Notes: generated from the letters alone by a model not told the origin. A stretch of DNA of 60,189 bases from Mesorhizobium huakuii (GCF_030160235.1 NZ_BSNY01000014.1:1-60189); one strand, 5' to 3'. Counted from the first letter of the stretch, positions 40,422-50,314 are shown. Program-made: numbers and translations.

Positions 40422-41114
40422 ATGAACGATGCGTCGGCGACGCCCGTGGGTCCCGTCCTTTCATCGACGGAGCGCGTGAACACGCTGTCGCATTTCCACC
40501 GCGCCGAGATCGCGCGCATGGCCGGCTGGCGCGATCGGCTCGACAGGACCACGAACTGGGCGATCACCGTGGTGGCGGCGATGCTCTCGGTCTCGCTGTC
40601 GACGGCCAGCGCCCATCATGGCGTGCTGTTGTTCGCCATGCTGCTGATCCTGCTGCTTTTGTGGATCGAGGCGCGCCGCTATCGCTTCTTCGACTTCTAC
40701 CGGGCCCGCGTGCGCCAGTTCGAGCGCCACTATTTCGCGCAGATCTTCTCCCCGCAGCCCGACTTCGCCTCGGATTGGCTGCTCATCGTCGGCGAAGGCC
40801 TGCGCGCGCCAAAATTCCTGCTGTCGCAGCGCGCCGCCCTGGCTCGCCGTCTGCGCCGCAATTACATCTACCTCTTCTTGATCCTGCTCTTGGCATGGGT
40901 GCTGAAAATATCGACGCCCAGCCTTCAGGTCGGGGGTGTCGGCACAGGCTTCGTCGGCTCGCTGCGCTATGCCGTCGACAGCGCCGCCCTTGGCCCCATT
41001 CCCGGCGTGGCGATCGTGGCCGGCGTGGCGGCATTCTATGCCTGGCTGTTCGCCATCGTCCTCTTCGCGTCAGGCGGCGACGGCGAGCTCACCTTTGGTG
41101 ACGTCCACGTCTGA
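40422..41114 (+). CDS. DUF2270 domain-containing membrane protein
   Basis: A 230-residue protein starting MNDASATPVGP with CGGAGG upstream. Two hydrophobic spans (TNWAITVVAAMLSVSLS and LLFAMLLILLLLWI) are followed by the conserved RRYRFFDFYRARVRQFERHYFA block of DUF2270, with more spans near the C-terminus. Function unknown. Same direction as the antiporter gene, 86 bases upstream. Confidence 0.82.
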   Translation: MNDASATPVGPVLSSTERVNTLSHFHRAEIARMAGWRDRLDRTTNWAITVVAAMLSVSLSTASAHHGVLLFAMLLILLLLWIEARRYRFFDFYRARVRQFERHYFAQIFSPQPDFASDWLLIVGEGLRAPKFLLSQRAALARRLRRNYIYLFLILLLAWVLKISTPSLQVGGVGTGFVGSLRYAVDSAALGPIPGVAIVAGVAAFYAWLFAIVLFASGGDGELTFGDVHV

Positions 41115-41200
41115 CTTCGAATTCGGGCAACCGGCGGCTGCAACGCAAAGGCCGGCTATGCGTTGTCATGGTCAGTCCGCCGCGACGTTTGAGGGACCCC

Positions 41201-43534
41201 ATGAACCGGCAACCGGCAACGACGTCAGGCCGCCTCGCGGCCACCCTCGTGCTGGCTACCGTTGCCCTTGCGCCGGTAAGCCGCGCCTTCGCCGCCCAGG
41301 CGCCCGGACATGCCTCTGGCATGGGCGGCTCGGCCGAGGGCCTGTTCGTCGCCGAGATCGTGCTTCTCCTGCTGGTTGGACGAGGCCTCGGCGAAATCTT
41401 CCAGCGTTGCGGCCAGCCGGCGATCATGGGCCCGTTGATCGGCGGCATCCTGCTCGGTCCCTCGCTGTTCGGCTGGATATGGCCCGACGCCCAGCACCTG
41501 ATCTTCTCCAGCGATCCGGCGCAGAAGGGCATGATCGATGCGGTCTCCCAGTTCGGCATCCTGCTTCTCCTCCTCCTGACCGGCATGGAGACGGATCTGC
41601 GCCTGGTGCGCCGCGTTGGGGTGGCCTGTTTTTCGATCTCGATCACCGGCGTCGTCGTGCCTTTCGCCTTGGGCTTCGCGCTGGCGCATTTCCTGCCGGA
41701 CTCGCTGCTGCCCGACCCGAGGCAACGCGTCGTCGCCGGCCTGTTCCTCGGCACGGCGCTGTCGATCTCCTCGGTCAAGATCGTCGCCATGGTGGTGCGC
41801 GAGATGAACTTCATGCGCCGCAATCTCGGCCAGGTCATCATCTCCTCGGCCATCATCGAGGACACGATCGGCTGGCTGGTCATCGCCATCACCTTCGGCA
41901 TAGCCACCCATGGCAGCCTGCAGGTCGTGCCGCTCATCACCACCGTGGCCTCGGTGGCGCTGTTCATGGTGTTCTCCTTCACCATCGGCCGCCGGCTTGT
42001 CTTCACGCTGATCCGCTGGAGCAACGACTCTTTCCGCAGCGAATATGCCGTCATCACGGTCATCCTCATCATCATGGGCGTGATGGCGCTGATCACCAAC
42101 CTGATCGGCGTCCACACCGTGCTCGGTGCCTTCGTCGCCGGCATACTGGTCGGGGAATCGCCGATCCTGTCCGACCACATCGAAAGCCAGTTGCGCGGCG
42201 TCATCACCGCCCTGTTCATGCCGGTGTTCTTCGGCATGGCCGGCCTGTCCGCCGACCTCACCGTGCTCACCGATCCGACGCTGGCGCTGCTGACCCTGGC
42301 ATTGGTCGCCATCGCCAGCATCGGCAAGTTCGGCGGCGCCTTCCTCGGCGGCCGGCTGGCCGGCATGTCGCTGAAGGAGGCCACCGCCGTCGGCAGCGCC
42401 ATGAACGCCCGCGGCTCGACCGAGGTCATCGTCGCCAGCATCGGCCTGTCGATGAACATCCTGTCCCACAATCTGTTCACGATGATCGTCACCATGGCCA
42501 TCATCACGACGCTCGCCATGCCGCCCATGCTGCGCTGGGCGCTCGGGCGCCTGCCGGTCGGCCATGCCGAGAAGCAGCGCGTCGACCGCGAACTGCTCGA
42601 CGAGCGCGGCTTCGTTTCCAGGCTGGAGCGCCTGCTGCTGCTGGTCGACGACAGCCCGGTCGGCAAGTTCACCGCCTACCTGGCAGGCCTGGTCGGCGGC
42701 GGCAGCGGCATGCCGACCACCCTGCTTCATCTCCAGGACGGCGGACTCGCCGGGCAGGTCGGCGACAAAGGTCCGGAGCGTGCGTCAAGGGAGGTCAAGA
42801 AAGGCGCCGCCAGGAGTGCGAGGGCCATCAGCAAGGCCGAGGACACGCTTGTCGACAAGGTCCATCTCACCGCCCGCACCGAGCTTCAAGCCAGCGCCGA
42901 GACGATCGCCGCGGAAGCCCGCAAGGGCTATGGGCTTCTGCTGGTCGGACTGGAGAACACGCTGACCGACAAAGGCACCTTCAGCGGCGTGCTGAAGGAC
43001 ATCAGCAGCGGTTTCGACGGCCCGCTCTGCCTCGTGCTGAACGGCACCAAGGCCGATGGGAAGATGCCGGCGCTGCGCGCCGGAACGACGATACTGGTCC
43101 CCGTCAACGGCACCGAGGTCGCGCGCCGCGCCGCCGATTTCGCGCTGGCGCTGGCGCGCCCGCACCGGGCTCGCGTCAAGGTGCTCTATGTCTCGCAAGT
43201 CAGGCAGGGCAACCGGCCGGGCACGGTTTCGCACCGCCGGGAGGAAGCCGTGCTCAAGGATGTCGCCGATCTCGCGGATCGCTACGGCGTCACCGTAGAC
43301 ACCGCAATCCGCACCCGGGCCACGCCGGACAGGGCTATCGCCAGGGAGGTGGCCAAAGGGGCCGCTATGGTGGTCATGGGTGTCACCCAACGGCCGGGCG
43401 AAGAGCTGTTCTTCGGCGACACGGCGACAGCCGTGCTCGCCGCGGTCGCCTGCCCGGTCGTGCTGCTGGCCAGCGAACGCGTCAAGCGGGCCAATGCCAA
43501 CGCCGATGACGCGGCAGCCGAAATCAGTGGCTGA
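41201..43534 (+). CDS. CPA2-type cation:proton antiporter with C-terminal universal-stress domain
   Basis: A 777-residue protein. The N-terminal signal-like span is followed by about twelve spans of a Na+/H+ exchanger domain (IMGPLIGGILLGPSLFG, GMETDLRLVRR, NARGSTEVIVASIGLSMN). A soluble half of about 300 residues follows, containing a UspA-like fold (TTILVPVNGTEVARRAADFALALA ... AAMVVMGVTQRPGEELFFGDTATAVL). The fusion suggests ion exchange controlled by a nucleotide-binding domain. The start at 41201 follows GAGGGAC. Confidence 0.88.
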   Translation: MNRQPATTSGRLAATLVLATVALAPVSRAFAAQAPGHASGMGGSAEGLFVAEIVLLLLVGRGLGEIFQRCGQPAIMGPLIGGILLGPSLFGWIWPDAQHLIFSSDPAQKGMIDAVSQFGILLLLLLTGMETDLRLVRRVGVACFSISITGVVVPFALGFALAHFLPDSLLPDPRQRVVAGLFLGTALSISSVKIVAMVVREMNFMRRNLGQVIISSAIIEDTIGWLVIAITFGIATHGSLQVVPLITTVASVALFMVFSFTIGRRLVFTLIRWSNDSFRSEYAVITVILIIMGVMALITNLIGVHTVLGAFVAGILVGESPILSDHIESQLRGVITALFMPVFFGMAGLSADLTVLTDPTLALLTLALVAIASIGKFGGAFLGGRLAGMSLKEATAVGSAMNARGSTEVIVASIGLSMNILSHNLFTMIVTMAIITTLAMPPMLRWALGRLPVGHAEKQRVDRELLDERGFVSRLERLLLLVDDSPVGKFTAYLAGLVGGGSGMPTTLLHLQDGGLAGQVGDKGPERASREVKKGAARSARAISKAEDTLVDKVHLTARTELQASAETIAAEARKGYGLLLVGLENTLTDKGTFSGVLKDISSGFDGPLCLVLNGTKADGKMPALRAGTTILVPVNGTEVARRAADFALALARPHRARVKVLYVSQVRQGNRPGTVSHRREEAVLKDVADLADRYGVTVDTAIRTRATPDRAIAREVAKGAAMVVMGVTQRPGEELFFGDTATAVLAAVACPVVLLASERVKRANANADDAAAEISG

Positions 43535-43557
43535 TATTTCGGCCGGGCTATCGCAAC

Positions 43558-43701
43558 CTACAGGCCGAAGAACTGTCGCCCGATCATGTAGCCCAGCGCC
43601 GCCGCGATGAGCGGAAACAGCGCCGGCGCCACCTTGCTGAAGAAGGAAACCTTCATGTCCCTGGGCGGCACATAGCGTGCGTTGCCGAGATTCTTGGTCA
43701 T
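43558..43701 (-). CDS. Small membrane protein
   Basis: About 47 residues from MTKNLGNARYVPPRDMKVSF, with one hydrophobic span near the end (APALFPLIAAALGYMIGRQF). Longer starts at 43737 or 43776 are possible. It is convergent with the antiporter. No family recognised; the composition is that of a real small inner-membrane protein. Confidence 0.5.
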   Translation of the reverse strand: MTKNLGNARYVPPRDMKVSFFSKVAPALFPLIAAALGYMIGRQFFGL

Positions 43702-43935
43702 TGCGTACCCCGCGCCAAACCAATCAGTTTCGCGCATGCCGTTATCCCAAAACCGCTGCGCGGTTCTGGTCGACATGCATTAGAAGACACTTAATCACAG
43801 CATGGCCAAATTAACGGCTTGCAAAGAAATTCGATCGAATAGGCGACTTTGCGTGGTGAAATTCGCAACTCATTTGTCGCTGTCCTTGCGCCGGCTGAAG
43901 CGTCCCGGAAGAACCCGGCCGCGCGCGGGAAACCC

Positions 43936-44349
43936 CTACGCCGGCAGCGTTGGCTCGGTGTTCGGCTCCAGCGCCTCTTCCGCCTCATGGTCGTCCGGCA
44001 GCACCTCGCCATGCACCGCCAGCGGGCGGCCGATCCAGACCGGATCGACCAGATGGTCGCGCTTGGGGTTCTCCGTGTTCGGGTGGATGAGGATGCTCAG
44101 GCCGCCATGGTTCAGCATCAGCCACGGAACCAGCGCGCCGAAAATCTCGTTGGCGAAGGAGACCTGGTACATGGCCTGGTCATGCGGGCCGACTTGTTTG
44201 TCGTGCCAATTGCCCAGGCGCACGCGGAAACGCTCGCCGATGCGCAGCCGCAGCCATTCGGCATGCCGCCGCTCCGCCTCCCCGTCGAAATAGATATGCG
44301 CGTGATAGCTGGCGATCTCGGCAAGTGGCCGTGGACTGTCTTGGCTCAT
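43936..44349 (-). CDS. DOPA 4,5-dioxygenase family protein
   Basis: A 137-residue protein with the small-family pattern [62 protein letters not shown]. The conserved histidines fit the metal site of DOPA 4,5-dioxygenase (extradiol) proteins. Bacterial members are mostly uncharacterised. It stands alone. Confidence 0.85.
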   Translation of the reverse strand: MSQDSPRPLAEIASYHAHIYFDGEAERRHAEWLRLRIGERFRVRLGNWHDKQVGPHDQAMYQVSFANEIFGALVPWLMLNHGGLSILIHPNTENPKRDHLVDPVWIGRPLAVHGEVLPDDHEAEEALEPNTEPTLPA

Positions 44350-44553
44350 CTCGATGCCCTCCTCGCGGCGTATCGCGCCATTCAGCCCAAGAACAAGGGT
44401 TTAGGCAAGGCCACCCGATCCGCAGGCAGGATCGGCAAGGGCTGGTCGCGGTTCACATCAGCCAGCCATCCCGTCACGCCCGCTCGCGGCGCGAGGCTTT
44501 CGGCCCCGCGCGCATCGTGTAGTCTGACGGTTTTCCCAGGGAAACATGACACG

Positions 44554-45510
44554 ATGAACACTGCCGAAACCCTGCCCTATCTGTCGTCGGCGGTTCTCGA
44601 TCGCCTGGCGGTCTCCACGCCTGAACTCGTCGACGAGATCGAGCGCCAGATATCAGGCCAGCGGCGGGGCGAAGTCTGGTGCGCGCCCAAGGCCGCCGTG
44701 TGGCCGGGCGACGACCGCTATTTCATGGCCACGCTCGGCGTCGCCACCGTGCCATCCGTGCTGGCCACCAAGTCGCTGGTGGTGAACCCGCGCAACGCCG
44801 CGCGCGGACTGGCCACGATCAATTCGCTGATCACGCTGCTCGACGCCGAGACGGGCCTGCCGCTGGCCCTGGTCGACGGCAATTGGGTGACGGCCAAACG
44901 CACGGCGGGCCTCAGCGCCGTCGCCGCCCGGCGCATGGCAAGGCACGATGCGTCGTCCGTCGCCTTCATCGGCTGCGGGGTGCAAGCGCGCGGCCATCTG
45001 GAGGCCTTCGCCGACCTCTTCCCGCTGCGCGAAATCCGCGCCTTCGGCCGCGGAACAAGCAATCGCGACGCGCTGTGCGAAATGGCGCGCTCGCGCGGCC
45101 TGGAAGCAATCCCCTGCGACACGGCAAGGGCCGCGGTGGAAGGCGCCGACATGGTGGTGTCGACGGTGACCCTGGTGCCCGAACCCGAACCGTTCCTCGA
45201 CGCCAACTGGCTGAAGCCGGGAAGCTTCACCGCCATCACCGACCTGGCCCTGCCCTGGCAGCCCGCAACCATGCGCCGCCTCGACCGCATCGTCGTCGAC
45301 GACCTGGAGCAGGAGAAGCAGATGCCCAAACCCATGGTCGACGCAGCGCTGGTCGCCGGCGACCTGACGGGCCTGGTCTGCGGTGATTTTGTGGGGAGAC
45401 AGAGCGCAGGTGAGGCCACGGCGTTCGTGTTCCGGGGGATGGCCGTGGGGGATCTGGCGGTGGCGGGGTTGGCTTACGTGCGGGCGCAGGCGGCGGGGGT
45501 GGTCTCCTAG
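44554..45510 (+). CDS. Ornithine cyclodeaminase / mu-crystallin family protein
   Basis: A 318-residue NAD(P)-binding protein: KSLVVNPRNAARGLATINSLITLLDAETGLPLALVDGNWVTAKRTAG and the Rossmann core VAFIGCGVQARGHLEAF. The family includes ornithine cyclodeaminase, alanine dehydrogenase and ketimine reductase. The frame extends upstream to 43849 but the domain and a ribosome site (CAGGGAAA) place the start at 44554. The substrate is not predictable. Confidence 0.88.
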   Translation: MNTAETLPYLSSAVLDRLAVSTPELVDEIERQISGQRRGEVWCAPKAAVWPGDDRYFMATLGVATVPSVLATKSLVVNPRNAARGLATINSLITLLDAETGLPLALVDGNWVTAKRTAGLSAVAARRMARHDASSVAFIGCGVQARGHLEAFADLFPLREIRAFGRGTSNRDALCEMARSRGLEAIPCDTARAAVEGADMVVSTVTLVPEPEPFLDANWLKPGSFTAITDLALPWQPATMRRLDRIVVDDLEQEKQMPKPMVDAALVAGDLTGLVCGDFVGRQSAGEATAFVFRGMAVGDLAVAGLAYVRAQAAGVVS

Positions 45511-45520
45511 GAGGGGTGGT

Positions 45521-46006
45521 CTACGAGGAAATAGACAGGATCTCGAGTTCGCGCTGCCCTAGCTGGACAACATCGCCAACGCTCTTGCCGATCAGCGCGA
45601 TGGCAACCGGCGAACCATGCGATATGGAAGCTTGCGCCGGGTTGGCCTCATCCTCACCGACGATCCGGAAGGTCTGGGTGCGGCCATCATCGCGCGCGAA
45701 GGTGACGGTGTGCCCGAAGGCGATCACGTCATGAGACGTCGGCACCGGCATGAGCTGAACCGTGCGGACGCGTTCGGCATAATAGGTGACATCGCGAACC
45801 GGAACCGCCGACTGCCGCCGCCTCTCATTGACATCTTCCAGCACGCTGGCCGCCTCGAGCGCCTGCCGGGCGCGCGCCAATTCATCATGCAGCATCCTGA
45901 GACCCGCCTCGGTGACGAGGTTGATCCGATCGGAAATCGGCCGAGCCGGCAGCACGGTTTCCGACGCCGCCTCCGCACTTTCCTCCTTGGCAAAGGCTAC
46001 GCTCAA
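45521..46006 (-). CDS. GreA/GreB family transcription elongation factor
   Basis: A 161-residue protein with an N-terminal coiled-coil (LVTEAGLRMLHDELARARQALEAASVLEDVNERRR) and a C-terminal FKBP-like domain (FGHTVTFARDDGRTQTFRIVGEDEAN ... SHGSPVAIALIGKSVGD). It is shorter and more divergent than true GreA and resembles accessory Gre-like factors found in rhizobia. Such proteins bind the RNA polymerase secondary channel. Confidence 0.85.
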   Translation of the reverse strand: MSVAFAKEESAEAASETVLPARPISDRINLVTEAGLRMLHDELARARQALEAASVLEDVNERRRQSAVPVRDVTYYAERVRTVQLMPVPTSHDVIAFGHTVTFARDDGRTQTFRIVGEDEANPAQASISHGSPVAIALIGKSVGDVVQLGQRELEILSISS

Positions 46007-46077
46007 TTGGTCGCAACTCCGTGTCGAATGGTTTTGGCTAGGGGATAGACCATAGGCGACGATAAAGCTTCAAAAAT

Positions 46078-46348
46078 TCGACGGGTGGCTTCGATGGAAA
46101 CGGAATCGTCGCCAACGCCCAGGCGCTGGCGCGGCTGGGCCGCGAGGTCTGCGCCCTGGAAGACCTGATCCCCCACCGGCCGGAAAACGACAGCATGGCC
46201 CAAACGCTACCGGCAGGAAGCGGGCACTCTGGCCGCCCTGGCGGAGAAGGACGCGGTGCTGGTCGGCCAGGCGGAGCTGCTGCGCTCGATGCTGGAAGGT
46301 GTGGCGGGGGATGCGATGCTGGCCGGCAGGCGCGAGAACAAAGTCTAG
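46078..46348 (+). pseudogene. Frameshifted gene remnant next to the defence-like island
   Basis: A decayed reading frame with no usable start. It reads GGFDGNGIVANAQALARLGREVCALEDLIPHRPEN to about 46200, then coherent coding sense continues in another frame (RYRQEAGTLAALAEKDAVLV ... MLAGRRENKV) to a TAG at about 46348. The style is that of a real alpha-helical protein broken by an indel and 5' truncation. I do not recognise the family. The rest of the 46007-46506 gap holds a short GTGGGG/CCCCAC hairpin (46502-46518) and nothing else clear. Confidence 0.45.
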
Positions 46349-46539
46349 GCCACTGACACCAACGGCCCACGGCAGCCCCAGGGCGAATGCGCGAGTGATC
46401 TTCATCTATGCGACCGGCGCCAAGGGCTTGGCCCGGCTTAACATCTGTTCTATCACTACGAAGGGTGCTCCGTCGTACAAGTCCATGCGATCGATAAGCG
46501 GGTGGGGTGAACCCCCACGGCGAAGTTAGCGGGATTAAG

Positions 46540-48117
46540 ATGGGGATTCAGGAACTGCCAAGTCGCAAGCTGCTAGGTCAGTTCTTTACCCCCGCGTTCG
46601 AAGCAAACTCAATTGTCTCCTGGGCTGTTCGCACTGGGCATGAACGCATCCTCGAACCGAGCGTCGGGGAAGGAGGCCTGCTACTTCCTGCACTCGAACA
46701 TGCACGAACGCTACATCTCACTCCCAAGGTCAGAGCCATAGCATGTGACGTAGACAAATCTGTAATCGACGTGCTGAGAACGACGATTGGCCCTGAAGTC
46801 GATTTGATCTGTTCCGACTTCTTCGAGCTTGACCCGGAAATCACTGCTGCGGTCGACGTGGTCTTAGCCAATCCCCCTTTTACCCGAAACCATCAGCTTA
46901 GCGTCGAAGAGCGAACACGGCTCAAGAAGCGGTACCCCGCCAAAGGAGCGGCAGGGCTCTGGGTGTACTTCGCACTGCACGCACGGAAGTTTTTGCGGCC
47001 GGGTGGGCGAATGGCCTTTCTCGCACCAGCTGCCGCGAGCTTTAGTCGGTATGGAGAAGATCTTTTGCTTCAACTGCAAAACGAATTTCGGGAACTTTCT
47101 TTGCAGGAACTCCCCCACAAACCTTCGTGGATTGGGTCGGCAGAAGAACGAGGTGTGCTAGTTTTGGCGGATGGGTATCAGGAGGGACCGGCGCCCGCGA
47201 TAGTTCGTGGTGTTTGGAACTACGACGGCCTGGCGCGCGGGGCATTGAGCAGAGCCTACGCTAAGATCCCCTCGTTTGACGCGCTTAGCAGGGCCTCTCG
47301 ACCGCTTGGGGATATCGCTAACCTCTCTATCGGCCTTGTGACGGGAAAGAACGCCGTATTTCTCCTAAACCAGCAAGATATAGGTAGACATAGGATTGAT
47401 CAGAACGACCTGACACCCGTAGTCACACGCGCCAAGCACGTTTGCGGGATTTTTGTTGAGAAGCAAGATCTTTGCACGCTTGGCCAGACCGGTGAGAAAA
47501 CATGGATGCTCACGCCACGCGAGTTGGGCGAACGAGGTAGCGGTGTTAGATCAAGATTGGCGTTGATCGACGCAAAGGCAAGGCGGGAAACGCTGTGGCT
47601 CAATAAAAGATCACCTTGGTGGATGGTCGGCAAGACGCAACGATGTGATGCCGTTTTCACATATATGAACGATAAAGGCCCTCGCTTAGCGTTGGTAGAA
47701 AGCGGTGTGTTCTGCACAAACACGTTACATCAAGTGACTTTCAAGGAAGCCACCAGCAAGGACGACCGACTTTCTGCAGTTGTTTCTATATTGTCGACAT
47801 TTGGTCAGTTATGTGCTGAAGGAATTGGCAGAGGATACGGTGGTGGTCTACTAAAGTTCGAGCTGCAAGAGGCGCGATTGATGCCAGTCTTTACGCTTGC
47901 CGATGGTGTGGCCTCCAAGGCAGTTCTCGCAATCGACCAACACCTCCGCAGCGGCCACGTGGACGAAGCTCGTCGCCTCGCAGACACTACGGTACTTCCG
48001 CCGATCCTCGGCGGGGAATGGCTGACAACGGCCCGCCAACTCGAAGAAATGCTCGAACACGTTCGTAGCGCACGACGACGCGGAGAAGCCCGCCAATTCG
48101 AGTACGGCAATGTCTGA
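46540..48117 (+). CDS. N6-adenine DNA methyltransferase (Eco57I/TaqI-like), orphan
   Basis: A roughly 525-residue class-I methyltransferase. It has GQFFTP (motif X) near the start, the SAM-binding ILEPSVGEGGLLLPAL (motif I), the acidic ACDVDKS strand end and the catalytic NPPF (motif IV, VLANPPFTRNHQ). The second half looks like a target-recognition domain. No endonuclease domain or neighbouring nuclease is visible. The start at 46540 (MGIQELPSRKLLGQ) is preferred to a GTG at 46507 that lies inside a hairpin. It overlaps the next gene by eight bases. GC is below the flanking regions. Confidence 0.85.
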   Translation: MGIQELPSRKLLGQFFTPAFEANSIVSWAVRTGHERILEPSVGEGGLLLPALEHARTLHLTPKVRAIACDVDKSVIDVLRTTIGPEVDLICSDFFELDPEITAAVDVVLANPPFTRNHQLSVEERTRLKKRYPAKGAAGLWVYFALHARKFLRPGGRMAFLAPAAASFSRYGEDLLLQLQNEFRELSLQELPHKPSWIGSAEERGVLVLADGYQEGPAPAIVRGVWNYDGLARGALSRAYAKIPSFDALSRASRPLGDIANLSIGLVTGKNAVFLLNQQDIGRHRIDQNDLTPVVTRAKHVCGIFVEKQDLCTLGQTGEKTWMLTPRELGERGSGVRSRLALIDAKARRETLWLNKRSPWWMVGKTQRCDAVFTYMNDKGPRLALVESGVFCTNTLHQVTFKEATSKDDRLSAVVSILSTFGQLCAEGIGRGYGGGLLKFELQEARLMPVFTLADGVASKAVLAIDQHLRSGHVDEARRLADTTVLPPILGGEWLTTARQLEEMLEHVRSARRRGEARQFEYGNV

Positions 48118-50314
48118 GATCGTTAACTTTCATGCCGATGCGGCAATTGTGAACCGGCTTGGGCGCGAACTCGTTGCAAAGCAGGAAACAGCTCTCGTTG
48201 AGTTGGTCAAGAATGCCTATGACGCCGACGCAACCTCTGTGACGGTCTCGTTCGACGGGAGGGGCGCTCCAGGCGCCGTGCTGTCGATAAAAGACAACGG
48301 CATCGGAATGTCGCGTGATGATATCGTAAAAGGCTTCTTGAGGCTCGCGTCGGATCTAAAGGTCGTTGAGCCCAAATCACCAAAGTACCGACGCACGCGA
48401 GCCGGTCGAAAAGGAATAGGGAGATTCTCGGCTCAACGCCTCGGCAATCGCCTCGTTCTTACGACGCAGGTCGATGGCGCACCATCGGCATGGCAACTCG
48501 TTGCAGACTGGACCCAGTTTAAACCGGGGAAACGCCTTGATGACGTCAGCGTCATCCTCCGCGAAGCGCCTCCTACCGAGTCGGGTACCACGCTAAGAAT
48601 TGAGGGCCTGAATGACGACTGGTCGTCAGCTCAAATCAAAAGTTGTTGGCGAAGTGTCTTGGCACTACAGCAACCCTTTCCAGTTACTCGTGTCAAGGAT
48701 CCAATGATCGATCCTGGATTTGCCGTGGAGTTCCGCGATGGCGGCGGCCTTTTCCAAGATGACACTGTTGTCGCTAACATGCAGACCGAGATACTTGACC
48801 ACTTACCTGTGATTATTGAAATGCGGATCGACGATCTCGGTCAAGCGATGTGGCGAATAACCAAAAATGCCTTTGGCGAGCTAAGGGATTGGCGACCTAT
48901 ACACCATGAGGCTCGCGATAATTCTGAAGCCGCCACCTATAAGTCACTTCGAAACGTTGCAATGAAAACTTACCACGTCATCCTCGATCCTACTTTACTG
49001 CCCAGTGTCGTCTTTACTCGAGTCAGGGATATCCTGTCTCGAGAAGGGGGTATTAGGCTCTATAGAAATGGCTTTAGGGTAACACCTTACGGTGAGCGAG
49101 ACGACGATTGGTTGAGACTTGACGAGGTCTATAGTCGTCGAGACTTCCTCGCACCGATCGCGAACAGGAATTTTTTTGGCGTTGTTGAGATTTCCGACCC
49201 TGAGGGTGCTTTGTTCGAAGAACACACCTCTCGCGAGGGTTTGATAGAAACTGCGGCATTCCGAGAGCTTCGAAACGTCACTTCCTCTACGCTCATCACA
49301 GCGGCGACTGAAATCCAAGCCGACCGTGGACGCAAGACCAGGACGAGCACACCTTCTCCGCGGCCGGAGGTAACGACAGCTTTATCCGAGGCGCGTGCTG
49401 CCATGCGTGCTGCCCGCAAAGCAGCTGAAAGCGTCGCCAATTCTTCATCCGATCCCGGACCTGCAAAGCTTTTGGTTGAGACCGCTGCAGCGGCAGAGAA
49501 AGTAATCGAGCAGCAAGAGCTTATTATTGCAACCGAGCGGCGTCGGGTTGCCGATGCTGGCGCGATGATGAGGCTTCTCTCCTCCCTAGGTATGACAACT
49601 GCCGAATTCAGCCACGAGACGGGAATGGCATTCGAAGCCTTCAGGTTAGACCTGGACCGCGTTTTTGACGTGGCGGTTTCGGCAAAGCAAGGCGATAAAA
49701 AATTCTTAGATTTGGCTTCGCGAGCGCGAGAAGCTTTGGTTCGTTTGGACACATTAACGGGCTACCTGAACGCTACGGTGGCGAGCCGCGCGCTTCGGGA
49801 GATTCATCCTGTGAGCTTGAGCAAAGCAGTTGAGGACTTTGCGCGTGGGATACGAGCGCTCGCGGAAACTCAAGCTACAAAAATCGAGGTTAAGACGCCT
49901 CCGTTGGATCCCCTTTACACGGCCCCGATGCACGAAGCGGAGCTCGCGTCAGTCCTTTTGAATTTTCACACCAATGCACTAAAGGCGATGAAACGAACCA
50001 GCAACGCAAGAAATATCTTGGTAGTAGCCGATCGAGACACAGAGGAAAGCAAAGTTCGACTCCGATTCTGCGATTCTGGTGATGGTGTAGCTACTGACAT
50101 GCGTGAGCGGATATTCGAGGCCTTCGTCACTCGACAGAGTGCTCCGACTTCGAGTGCGTCGGACAATGAACACGCTCAGGGCACGGGACTGGGCCTTTGG
50201 ATAGTTGAGCAAATTGCTACCAATGCCGGTGGGAGCGTGGCGGTCGTCGATCCACCTGAAGGGTATTCAACATGCTTTCAGCTTCTCCTGCCAGAAGAGA
50301 GTGACAATGGCTGA
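48110..50314 (+). CDS. Dual-GHKL ATPase / histidine-kinase-like protein
   Basis: A 734-residue soluble protein with two ATP-binding GHKL modules. The N-terminal one is HSP90/MutL/MORC-like: ELVKNAYDADA (31-41), DNGIGM (62-67), GRKGIGRFSAQRLG (99-112). A middle region and a long helical stretch (about 420-490) follow. Then come a dimerisation-type segment with a candidate phospho-acceptor His502 (AEFSHETGMAFEAF) and a classical kinase ATPase domain (NFHTNALKAMK, DSGDGV, GTGLGLWIVEQI at 691-702). Coupled by overlap to the methylase before it and the receiver-like gene after it. Prokaryotic MORC-like ATPases are known to occur in restriction-type operons. Confidence 0.85.
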   Translation: MSEIVNFHADAAIVNRLGRELVAKQETALVELVKNAYDADATSVTVSFDGRGAPGAVLSIKDNGIGMSRDDIVKGFLRLASDLKVVEPKSPKYRRTRAGRKGIGRFSAQRLGNRLVLTTQVDGAPSAWQLVADWTQFKPGKRLDDVSVILREAPPTESGTTLRIEGLNDDWSSAQIKSCWRSVLALQQPFPVTRVKDPMIDPGFAVEFRDGGGLFQDDTVVANMQTEILDHLPVIIEMRIDDLGQAMWRITKNAFGELRDWRPIHHEARDNSEAATYKSLRNVAMKTYHVILDPTLLPSVVFTRVRDILSREGGIRLYRNGFRVTPYGERDDDWLRLDEVYSRRDFLAPIANRNFFGVVEISDPEGALFEEHTSREGLIETAAFRELRNVTSSTLITAATEIQADRGRKTRTSTPSPRPEVTTALSEARAAMRAARKAAESVANSSSDPGPAKLLVETAAAAEKVIEQQELIIATERRRVADAGAMMRLLSSLGMTTAEFSHETGMAFEAFRLDLDRVFDVAVSAKQGDKKFLDLASRAREALVRLDTLTGYLNATVASRALREIHPVSLSKAVEDFARGIRALAETQATKIEVKTPPLDPLYTAPMHEAELASVLLNFHTNALKAMKRTSNARNILVVADRDTEESKVRLRFCDSGDGVATDMRERIFEAFVTRQSAPTSSASDNEHAQGTGLGLWIVEQIATNAGGSVAVVDPPEGYSTCFQLLLPEESDNG

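Noticed and set aside
41089-42730. Long minus-strand frames opposite the antiporter gene
   Set aside because: The plus-strand gene has clear membrane and UspA-type domains; the antisense frames have no motif and biased composition.
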